This document shows positions 12,801 through 24,800 of a stretch of 64,000 nt of DNA, in pieces (position 1 is the stretch's first letter; every line of letters begins with the position of its first letter). The notes under the pieces are model-generated. The model did no database searches, had not been told where the DNA came from, and was given only the letters and a program-made list of their open reading frames with translations. Position numbers and translations under genes: made by a program. Source of the DNA: Chinchilla lanigera (Eukaryota > Chordata > Mammalia > Rodentia > Chinchillidae); the NCBI RefSeq assembly GCF_000276665.1, contig NW_004955469.1, positions 10,482,100 through 10,546,099 on the forward strand, given 5' to 3'.

Positions 12801-15800
12801 ATGGGGGCCACAAGTGCTCGCCTGGCATGCCTGCCCCTAGAGCTGAGTGCAGGAGGGCAAGGAGGATCGGAGAGTTGGCCTAGATCATGGCTTTGGCCCC
12901 TAGCAGCTTCCCCCCTCTACCCAGAGTCCTATTATATAAACGCAAGGTGCTAAAAATAAACTTCTCATTCCAAGCCATGCTCCTTCCCGATCTCCCGGCC
13001 TCTGAAACTTCTTGTCACACATTTTTTCAGATGCTCTGTGTTTCTGCTCCTTGGAATGGAGCAGAACTCCTATTATGGTGGTGGGTGAGCCGGAAGCCAC
13101 TGCCAGAGGGCCTGGCCACACAGCCCGAGCCCACCTCACCTCTCGCCCTCCTCTCCCTCCCCTGACTGAGCCCGCAGGACACGGCTAAGAGTCAACACTG
13201 GGCTCTGGCTTCCAGCTGCATCTTTTCTGTTGGCGCTGTTGAAGGCTTTAAATTCCATACTGGGGGTTGCTAATCCTCTGTAAAGGGCTCTGGGAAATGC
13301 ACTGCAAAGGGAAAGTACCCTGCTCCCCTGTGGGTATTGACCCCCCCACCACACCTCTCTGTGAAGCTTCCTCCTCCCAGGCACCAGGAGGGTAGGGAGA
13401 CCCCACTTTCACCTTCTCTCTTATGAGGCAAAGGGGATAAAAGCTGCCTGAGGAGCTGGCTTGGTAGCCCTGTGAGTGCCACCTGCACAGACCCCCTCCA
13501 CAGGACTAAACCCAGGCTCTTCCCCGCAGGAGATCAGCCTGGAGATGGACTGGAAGCTGATCACCCTCTTCATTGGCAGCAACGATTTGTGTCATTACTG
13601 CGAGAATCTGGTAGGCCCCTGACTAACCCCCCTGGAGACCTGAGAACAAAGTTGGTGACCTCTGGCATTATCCTTGGCTAGGGTCCTGACCCTGTCTCAC
13701 GTTCCTCTGTCATGGGAGTCACACCTGCCTGAGCTCCCAGGCCCTGAATCTTCCCAGCCAGCCCCGGGTTTGCACACAGCAGGTGAGGTTAGGCCTTTGC
13801 TACTGCCCCAGTGGCCTCTAATTCCAGAAGGACTTAGATGGACCCACTCTTCCAGCATTGCTGATGAATTGCACTCTCTTAGACACACAAACACTGGTCC
13901 CTGGTATCCAGGTAGGTGACCAGTGATTCTCTATTCTGTACCTATCTGAAAGTCCCTGCCCTGTTTTGGCAGGGGTGGAGGCAAAACAATCTCATAAATG
14001 GGGCGGATAAAATGCAGCCCGTCCTCCTAGTGTGGTTCACAGCCCTTCAGGGCCATCACAAGTTAACTGGCCTCCACTGGCTGGCCTGAGAACCCAGCCC
14101 TGCTCCTAATGTTTCTATGGGGAAACATGTCCAGACTTACAGGCTTTTGGAAGCTCTAACTTTTGGAATACATTTTGTTCTAAGTTGGGGACTTCCTGTA
14201 TTTTATTTGGCTAGAAAAAGGCAGCTGCCCTGACTCAGGTTGCGGTAGAATGTTTGACAGTCACAGGGTGGGGGAGGAGGCATTTATGGCTCCTTGTGTT
14301 ACACACACACACACACACACACACACACGGGTTAACTCTTTGAGCCTCTTCTCCTGGGTCTTCCCCCTTGCTGTCCAGACTGGAGAGGTAGCAGGGATCC
14401 ACCCTCTTGGGGGGTTAACTATGGCTGTGTCCTGCACTGTAAGGTTAATTTGAACCCAGACAGGACCCATAGCTACCCGTGAATATTTGCAGTAGGGAAA
14501 TGCGCTCTGCAGCCCCAGCATAGCTGTTACCCATGTGAACAGTAGGTCTATACTGCTGAGAGCATGTTTTTATAACAAGGGCCCAGAGGCACCAGCAGGT
14601 CACTCAGGCCAGGTTTGAGGAAGCGGGGAGCATTGGGCTCTTGGAGACAAGGATCCCACAGCTCATGCGCTGTGATTGTCATCTTACTTATTTCTACTCC
14701 CACCTGGAATCACAGCGCCGTTTCTGGGAGCTGAGGGCAGGACCTCACCCATGGTCAGGTACCTACAGGGCACTTTTTGTGACCAGCAGCAAGCCAGAAA
14801 GGAACACACAGCACCTGCAGCTCTTTGTCTCAAGAAAAAAAATAATGGGCTGTCTGAGCTCCCACCTCCTGCCTTAGTGTCTGGTGCAGCTTCCCAGGAC
14901 CTCCCTCCTGCAGACACGCATTCTTCTCTTTGGCATGGGAAATTCAGACATCACCCACGCTCTGGGATCAGTCTCCTCGACACCTCTCAAGGAACCCAAT
15001 CATGTCCAAAAATATGACTGCATTCTTCACTCGATAAAGCAAAGCCCTGAGAGTCATCAGGGACTATTAATGAGCACCGAGCCTGTACCCCATACATATC
15101 ATGCAGGGTGTTTTGAGGCACCTCTGATCAGCCTCAAGCTGGGGAGGTGGATCAGAGGAAGAACACTTTTGGCTGAGTTATAAGACACAGAAGTCAGGAA
15201 GATGCAAGAGAGCAAAGAGTTCCAGGCAGTGGGACCAGCCTGGGCCAAAGCCCGAAGGAAACAGAATGTGGTCATCAGCGGCCCTGTGAGTGGCTAGAGA
15301 AGGCTAAGATCAGGTGCCAGATGAGCTGGAGAAGGGTTGGTTCTTAGCACTGTAAGAATCTGCATCTGGGTTTGAGACCCTGTCAATTAGGGCAGAGGTG
15401 GGAACTGTGCACTGTATCTAGTAGGGGTCAGGGTAGGACTGCTAATGGGGGACTCTGGGTCAACCCACAACAAGGACTGGCCAGGACCACCCAACTGCTT
15501 CTGTTCCCCCTCCACCCAAGACCCCAAGGCCTTCCTGTGCTCTTGTCTTCCCCCAGAATGGAACCCAGGGGCTGAAGAGAGCCCCCTTTTTGCTTCTTCA
15601 CAGGAGGACCACTCAGCTGAGGAATATGTCCAGTACATCCAACAGGCCCTGGACATCCTCTATGAGGAGGTAGGAAAAAGTAGCAGCCCACACGCGTGCT
15701 TCCTCATCGGGGAAGGGTTCCATCCTGGTGTGTTCAGTGAGACGCTGGAGTAGAGCCCCACCATGAGTGGCCACCTGAGTGGTAAGGAAGGGCGGTGGCC

Positions 15801-18800
15801 CCCAGCTCCTCTGCAGAGGCAAGTCTAACTAGCTCCAAGACTGGGTTTCACAGTAGCAGGTTTTCAGCCAGGCCCTGCAGCTTACTAGCAATGGGATGTG
15901 TCTCGGCTTCCCACATGATAAAGTAGAGCATTAAGAAGAATCGGTGAGATCAAACAAGTCTCATTTATTCTCTGGGCCTCAGAGAGTAAAACCCCGATGA
16001 GGGTGAAATTTGTTCTTTATTGAAACTGAAGAGGGTAAAGTTGGATTAGAGGCGATTGCCCAGGGGTTGGAGATAGCGCTGGTGGTAAAATGTTTGCCTA
16101 GCAAGTACAAATCCCTGGGTTCAGACGCTACCAGCACACATACAAAATCAAATTCCCCAGGCTCCTTCCAGCAGTAGCCAGTGACCTCTCCCCACAGCTG
16201 TCTAGGGACTCATGAACCCCGTTTCCCTGTTCCCTGCAGCTTCCGAGGTCTTTCATCAATGTGGTGGAGGTCATGGAGCTTGCTACTCTGTACCAGGGCT
16301 ACAGTGGGAAATGCGCTGTGCTGCTGGCAGCTCAGTAAGTGAGCAGGTCATGGGGAGGCACCTGGGGAGGGTATGGCTCATGGGTACCCTACCTAGGAGA
16401 GCCAGGTGGGCCCATTCAGAGGGTAGATGGGAGTAACTATCCACCATAGAAAATCACTTAGTAGATGCCTCTACATTAATGAATGCCTCCTGTCTGCAAG
16501 TCCCTTCATTTCTCTGGGTCCCAGTATGCCTTTTCTGTCAAGTGAAATAGACCAAATGATCCTGTGTGCTCCTCACCATTTCTGTGATTCCAAAGTCCAA
16601 CCTTGGTGAGCCCCTCTGCTGAAAGGCAGCATTGGATAGTGAGCATGGGTGACAGTTCCAGCTGTCAAGTCTTGTTTCTGCCATTGAAAAGTGATGGGAC
16701 TTTGAACAGACCCCATGTAACTCTTCCATGCCCCGCCTATAAATAGGGGTACCGCCTTCCTTGCAAGGTAGTTTTGATGCTGAGAGGAAAAACTTGCTGC
16801 AGGCTCTCAGGAAATAGGAGCTTTTGTTCTATGCTTGAAAGCTGAGCCTGGGGGCAAGGCAAGAGCTTCTTCTGAGGGCTAGAATTCCTTAATGCCCAGT
16901 GGGAAGCTAGCAGGAAGATGCCCTCTTGAGGTCAGAGGGGCTCCTAGAGTGTTTGACTGTTGTTATGGAGAAGGAGATTCTGCAGGTGGCTGAGTAGTCC
17001 TATTTGAAGTCAGACGATGTGATGGAAAGGTACCCAGCTGCTTCATGCAGCTGCTGGGACCCCCAGGTGAAATGTCCCCTCAGAATCTGCTATCATGTTC
17101 CACCTTATCAGGGGTGTGTCAAGCTTGTCGCCCCTTCTTGGCGCCCCAACAGACTTCCCATGTAGGTGCCCTTGGTGTCGTGGGGAGGGTCATAAGCACT
17201 CAGAGGTAGAGCTGAGAGGCTCGGGAGGATGAGGAATGATTTTGTGCCAAAGGAGATGGTGGTCTTCCCAAGATTTCAGCTCCTCCCAGCTACAGAAACT
17301 CCAGGGGCTGTGGGAAGGAGAAAGAGAATGGGCAGCCATGCATGAGGAGATCCCAATATGGTACCAACTCCTCCAACAAGCACAGTTCTATGACCTGGGG
17401 GCAAGCATCAGCAAGTGTATGCTGTGGGGCTGCCTGTGAGTGCCTGTGGGCCCTGTGGCAGAGTCAGCCTCCCAGGAGGACAGAGCCAGGCTGCCCCGGG
17501 GAGCCTTGACACCAGAGTTCTTATCTCTCAGGAGCAACTGCAGTTGCCTCGGACACTTTCCAAACTCCCCGGTGATTCAAGAGCTGAAGAAAGTGAACTG
17601 GAATGTCCAGGTGAGCCCCGCCATCCTCTTCTGTCCTCCATCAGAAACCCCAAGCAAGGACTCAGAACTGTGCATTCAGCAGGCTTCATTGATAGTGAGC
17701 CACTCCCTAAAAGACAGATAAATATTTGTCCAGGCTAACTGAACGGCAAGGCCAGGGAAAGGTGCAGGGAGAATCTCCCGTCAGCCCTGAGCAGATACAA
17801 CACTCGGCCCCACCGGGCACTCCGTGTCATCAGGTCCACCCTCCGCTCAGAACCTGTGGCCTGGGCCACACCTCTACCCGGAGGAGGAGGGATGGCAGCC
17901 ACTGCACCTGCCTCCTACCTCTTCACTTCCTTCCACCCTCCCTCCCTTAAGAACAGAAGTCCTAATTACCTTCAATTCCTTCCCCAACACCCTCCTGCTC
18001 CTGTGTGCCTCTGCTCCTATTCTGCCCTCTCTGGGCATCATCCATCTCCATTCAGGAAACAAGCTTTCTTCTTCTGAAAAGGTTCTCCCCAGATCAAATT
18101 CAGTGTGCACATGATGGACCCTAGAGTCCGCTATGGTTCTTATGTTTTTACATCTTATCTCCTTTTCCCTGATGGATGATGAACTCCTTGAGGATAAGTA
18201 CATCTAGCCTACTCCACTTACATTCCATACTTTGGCACTAAACAAATCCAATAACCATGGACTCTCATCCACCAAAGGGCATGGACATTCTGAGGGGCTG
18301 GTCTGAGATGCTCCCCATTTGAGCTGGGTGTATTTGGCCTCTGCATGCAGTGAGAGCATGCTGGGCCTTGGAATGGAAGGGGTGGGGCTGTGCAGATGGG
18401 GAGCTCCTGTAGCCAGGGCCCCTGGGTTCAGCTCTGACCCTGACAGCCAGCAGAGGCCTTGGGAAGCGTGTGCTCAGTAAAGGATGGAGGAGGAAAGTGA
18501 GCTTGTGTCACACCCGTGTAGCTCCTTTAAGTCGCCTTTGTCTTGGGTGGGTTGACTGCAGTCACAACCAAGCCCAGGCAGCAGGAGTAGACCCTCCCTA
18601 TCCCATCCTAAGCTGCCTGTCCCACCCCCAGAGTGGCATCTCCGGGTTCTCCTACCAACCCAAGTACATGCAGCGTGAGGACTTCGCGGTTGTGGTGCAG
18701 CCTTTCTTCCAGAACACTCTCATCCCGCTGACCGAGGTGAGCTGCAGACATTGCTAGGAGCTACATGTGGAACGTTAGCTTGGGTGGTGGCTGCATTTCC

Positions 18801-21800
18801 TTTATCCAAGTGGGCTTTTTGTTCATTACTATCATTTGGGCTTCCAAGCATTGCTTTTTCGGCCTTTTTGTTATTATGATCAGAATGTAGACATACTTGG
18901 AAAGAAAGAGAATCAGTAATGACCAAGCCACCCATATATTTGCTGGATTAGGATAGAAGGGAGAGCTTCCTAACATTATAATTATTGTTTTTCAACTTTC
19001 AGGGCAGAAGAGAGATGGATTGTGGGTAGCTATAATTCATGTCTTTTTTATGATTGTTGTTGAACGAAATTTTTAAATTTTTTGTTTTTTAAAGAGAATA
19101 AAAATGAAAAAACATTTAAAATAATACAGAGCCGTGTGTGGTGGCACACACTTGTGATCCCAGCACTTGGGAGGCTGAGGCAGGAGGATCATTGTGACTT
19201 TGAGGCCAGCCTGAGCTACAAAGTGACCTCAAGGCCAGCCTGAACTGCATAGCAAGACCCTGTCTCAAAAAGACAAAAAATAAATAAATAAAAATAAAAT
19301 TTTAAAAATGATACAGAATTTCAAAACAAGATGATAGGAAATTAAGAATGCTTATTACATTGTATATTATCTTCAAAGTAGTTGCTCAGACTACCCGCTA
19401 TAAGTATGCAAAATTGGTCCAAAAAATTAAGAAGAAAAAAGAAATTAAGCATTGACAGTTCCTTTCAATAAACTAACAGAAATTATTAGTACAGTTATCT
19501 TAGCTACCCAAAAAGTTCCAAAATTTGGGAGCAATTCCACCAGTTGTCAGCAGAGTTGAAAAGACAAAACAAGAAATATGCCCAAGGCGGCACCTGCTGG
19601 GAGGAGAGATGACAGTGCTGTGAGGATGGTGACCTCCTTGTCTCTGATCACAGCTCGGGAGCACCGACCTCACCTACTTCTCTGAAGACTGTCTTCACTT
19701 CTCAGAACGCGCTCACGCAGAGATGGCCATCGCACTCTGGAACAACATGGTGAGTGGCTAAGGGCCTGGCAGACTTACGCCAAGGGGGACAACCCAATGT
19801 TATTGCCTCCCACAGTGACAAACCTACTCACGTGCCTCCTTTCTCCCCAAAGCTCAGAATGGTGGTGACATACTTTGTTTGTCCTGATGTGTTGTTTTCA
19901 AAAAGTACACGTGTATGTGCAACTCTCAGTGGTGGCCAGGCACTGCGAGAGGATAACTTTGCAATCAGGTAGACTCAGTAGAAATTCTAGCTTCACCTCC
20001 CTCCCTGTGTGACCTTGGACAAGCCATCTCCCCAGCCATCTGTATTAACATCTATGGAGCAGTGAAAATGACACAGTAAATTAGTTGAGATCAAGTGTAC
20101 ACAGCAGCCAGCACAGTAATTAGCTTTCAAAACACGTGAGCCCTATTAGCATTCCAGCACTCCAGTCTCATACTCCCAACTATTATTTCTTTAGACAGAA
20201 AAATGGAAAGATCCACACAGCTCATTCTCCCAGGCTGAAACCCAGTGAGAAGTCCTTTCCAGTGAGCAGGGAGGGGACCTTATGAAAGAGCATACAACCC
20301 AGGGTCCACAAGGACTTGTAGCCTTGTTGTCACCTCTGTCCTCTCTGATTTGCCACTGGCTGGGGATGATCAGCCATGTTTGCAGTACTTGGCTCATCCC
20401 CCATACCTGTATCCTCTTGCTCAGACCAAATGAGACAGCTTCCCAATCCAGTAGCTTCCTTTGATCTAGGCTCGTCATGTAACCCAATCCCCACGCTGAC
20501 CAGCATGTTCCCCTGTTTCTCTCATGGTGACTAAACAGTCTACGCTTCTGCTCCTTCTATTGCAGTTTCAAGCCTGTGGCGTCTCAGCCAACCACTGCTG
20601 TGCAAATATTCCCACACCTGTCAGTTCATCCCAACGTCCAGTATCTTCCTCAGCTGACTCACAAATGTTGACTTTCTCCTTAGCTCCACCACCTCCTCTT
20701 CACTAGCACCTCTTCTCAGAGCAGCATGTGAGCGGGTTTTATCCTTGGCTTATATAACTGCAGACTCAACTTTCCTCTACTTGTGTTGACCTGGGGTTTT
20801 CCTTCTGTTGACATCATCTATCTGCCCGCTTCTAAAAATTTCCATCATACTCTTTCACCCAGGACTCTGAATTGCCACCAAAATATCCCCACAGTATTTT
20901 TTAAAATTAAAGCTTGCAAAATATAATGTCTGAGACCAGTTAGGTTTCTTTTATAGAGTTTGTTTTGAGGTCAAGTTGTCCTTTAGTGGCTAAATCACAT
21001 GTTTTCAATCCTTTTAAAATCACCCCAAAAGGCTGGGGATTTAGCTCAGTGGCACAGCGCCTGCCCAGCAAGCGCAAGGTCGTGAGTTCGATCCCCAGAA
21101 AAAAAAAAAAAAAATACAATACAATACAATAAAATAAAATCACCCCAAAAGCTGTGTGTGGTGACACATGCCTGTAATCCCAGAACTCTGGGTGACGAAG
21201 GCAGGAGATTTGCAAGTTCAAGTCCCACCTGTTCAAGTCCCACAAGTTCAAGTCCCACCCAACTTAGCAAGACCCTGTCTCAAAATCTAAAAATGTTAAA
21301 GGGTTGGAGATATAGCTCTGTGAAAAGGCCGTAGGTTCAATATCCAGTATAGTCAGTCATTCAAATTCTCCCAAAAAGTAAAAATCCATTTTCTGTCCCA
21401 TTTCACCCCCAAGACCTCAGAAGAATTCACAGATTCCAAGAAGAGCTAGTAAAGCTAAGCCCTTGGCCTTTCCTTCCAGATTTTCCAGACTTCCTACTTG
21501 AGTGGTATTCTATGCCTACTTAAAGTTGGGACCCTCCAGGAGTCTCCTGGGACTCAGTGGCCACATGGATGACTCAAGCATGACAGAGTCCATTGATTCC
21601 CTCTTCTGCCCTTATTGAATTAACAGTATAGTTCTGGCATTCTCTTCCAAAGCATCTTAGCAGTTCTTCCCATTCATCCAGCTGGAGGGCTTTTATTTCA
21701 TGCAGATAGGAAGGAGAGGATTAGATATGAAAAGAAAAGAAAAGTAAAGGTGGACCCTACCATGGAGCCCTATTGGTGACAAAACTGCCCAGACATTGTC

Positions 21801-24800
21801 TCAACATTACCCCACATGTAAAAACAACAAAAACAAAGTAAACCAAAACTGAAATCACCCAAGAGTTTCTTATCCTGTGCTCTATAATTTGGGGAAATGA
21901 TTACAGAGTTCAGTGTTTTCATCCCAAACCATCTCAGACACAAAGCTGTAGAGCCTTGTGCCAACTTTCTCCATCATCATCTTACTGGAATTTCACCCCT
22001 AGAGTGACATCAGATAAATAATGGGCTGTTAGAGCTGGAATACATCTAAGAGGTCCTCGAGCCGGAACATTTTTTGATTAAAATACAGAGATGTGAAGTA
22101 AATTGCCCGGCATCACATGGCTGGTCAGCGGTACACCAGGGCTGGGAGTCCAGGTTGTCCACGTCTTTTCCTAGTGTCCTGGGCACATCACCACCCTCCC
22201 CTCGGCTCCAACCTGATAAACACACATATAGCCAGTGAATTCATGTCTCACAATTTGAGTCCTGTGACACAGTGTCTGCGGGCTTTGGTGGATGTTCCCA
22301 GGGTACACTACTGGGGCAACAATGCACTTTAAACTGTTTCATCTCTTCCTCCTCCTCTCTTAATAGCTCACGCCTTCTTCTCCAGAGACCTTTGCAAAGC
22401 CAAGCCAGAAATACCAGCAACACCAGATATTTTTATCTTCCTTTAACTTGTTGTTGCTTCTTATAAAGACTTTTTCTTTCTTTTTTTCTGAGACCTATTC
22501 CTCTTCTGCTGCCTGTTTTCTCTATTCTAGAAACCCTACTCCTGATAATTACATCTCCTCATCGTCATCCTTGTCTCCAGATTTACAGCCCTTAGAACAG
22601 CAACTTTGTGTTCTAGCTGCATATTAGAATCACCTGGGGGCTTCTAAAGGTGAAGAGTCCTAAACCCCTATTATTAGCATGGCTAATAATAGCAAGCATA
22701 TGTATTTCCTGAGACCCAACAATTTCATTCCTGGACATGTCCCTGACAGAAAGGTACACATGCTTTCCACCAAAAGATACATACAAGAAGTTTCATAGCA
22801 ATATTGCTTATAATAGCCCCAAACTAGGAACTCTCCAAATCCCAACCAACAGTAAAATGAGTAAAACATTGGTATAGCAATACAAGGGAATACTTTATGC
22901 AATGAGAATAAACAAACTTCAATACCATGCAAATACATACAAAATTCAAAAGCAAACAGTTTATCATACAGTGTTAGAATCAGCATGTTGGTCCCTTTTA
23001 CTGGGAATGGGTAATACTAAATGAAGTTAGGGGCTGGCTTCTAAATACTGGTAATAGTCTATTTATTGGTTTGGATGTTACTACGTTTGCTTCATCAAAA
23101 CTGATCAGCTTCTCACCTGTGATTTCTACTTGTTCCTATGTGAATGTTACCTTCCATAAATAGTACTTAAAAAAAACAAAAACAAAAACAGTGCCTGGCT
23201 GCTCTTGTCCCCAGAGATCCTGATTTAATTGGTTTAGAGTGGATCCTGGATTCAACACTTTAAAAAAAATTCCCCAGATGATTTTAACATGCAGGATTTA
23301 TGAACCACTCTTAGATCTAGTCAATACAGGACAACCAAATGATGTGTATAAAAGAAAACCTAACTAGGTCACCCACTGCCTTCAAACTTTCAAGGCCCCC
23401 ACATCCAGAGGAGAGAGGCCAGGCCCTTAGCACAGCATGCGAGGCCTCTTGGCACTTGGTTCTGGTTCACCTCTTGGGCCACCGTACCCACCAGCCTCTA
23501 CTTCCACTTTGCAGTCTGATAACTCCTGCAAGTTCCTGCATCACCCATGTAGTCTCACACCTGTGTGAATTTGCACCTGTTCATTACCTTATCTTGGGTA
23601 GCCCTTCTTACCTCCTTGCCTACCCTCAATGCTAGATCAGATGCCAGTTTCTGCAGGGACTGCCCCTGAGTCTCCAGACAGCCCAGTGGCCACCAGATCC
23701 ATTATACTATGCCTGCATCATCAGCACCTACAGTGTCCGGTTTGGGAAAGGCTGACATTAGAAATAACAGCTCTGCTTCCTGCAGCCACTCCAAACCTTC
23801 TCTGCCTGAGCTTTCTGCACAGGTGTGGGTTCCTTCTATTCCTCCATCCACTGTTCCACAACTATTTATCCAGCCCTGCTACGGAGTAGGTGCTGTTCCA
23901 GGAGCCAGCGATTCCAAAGTGAAAAGGACAGTAACATCCCTACCCTAGGGAAGTATACATTAGAGTGAGGGAAAGATAAGTAATAAACAAGTCACCAAAT
24001 AAGTCAATGGGTCTGACCATATTCAGGGCTTTAAAAAGTGAAAGTCAAGCAGGGGATAGGACATAGATCGGAGAGTCAGAAGACAGCACAAGGGGACTGA
24101 GAACCGACTGTCAGTAGATTGCTAGGCAGGCAGGAGTCTGGGGCCATCATGTTCCAGGGAGAGAAAGCGAGACCCATGTGGGCCTGGGTCGGGAAGGAAC
24201 TTGAAGCGCCTGGGGAACCTACAGGCTAGCCCATCTGGAGGGAAGTGAGCAAGATTAGAGAAGCAGGTGCGGGCCAGCCCCCAGTGGGCTCTAACTAGGG
24301 CAGTCTTGTGCTCTGGTTTGCCCTCTGGCTGCATGCAAGGGTGCAGGGGAGGACAGGAGAAGGGTGCTGGTCAGATTTAGGACATGGTTGGGACTAGCAG
24401 AAGGAGAAGAGGAACAAAGGAGGGCTTCTTGCTTTGGGCTATCTGAGAAATTGGATGGTTGACTGGTAGAGAGGAATTCCTCATTTATTGGGAAAATCAA
24501 GTTCTATTTTAGACATGGGATATGGAAACTACCTTCCAGACAGGCACCAGGAGCTATCAGGTGAGCTGTTAAATACAGGAATCTGGAGCTCACAGAAGAG
24601 GGCAGGCTGGAGACTAAAAGGTAAAAATGGTGTTGATAGTATTGATGTGTAATAAAAAACCATACTATTAAAATGCCCAATAAGCCAGGCATGGTGGCAC
24701 ACACCTGTAATCCCAGCACTCAGGAGGCTGAGGCAGGAGGATCATTTTGAGTTTGAGACCAACTTGGGCTACAAAGTGAGCTCAAAGCCAGCCTGAATTG

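Noticed and set aside
19190..19262. Duplicated 'GGCCAGCCTG' segment inside most B1 copies, as a possible novel SINE variant
   Set aside because: The roughly 29-base internal duplication is a known feature of standard rodent B1 elements. The copy at 12101 that lacks it is the exception.
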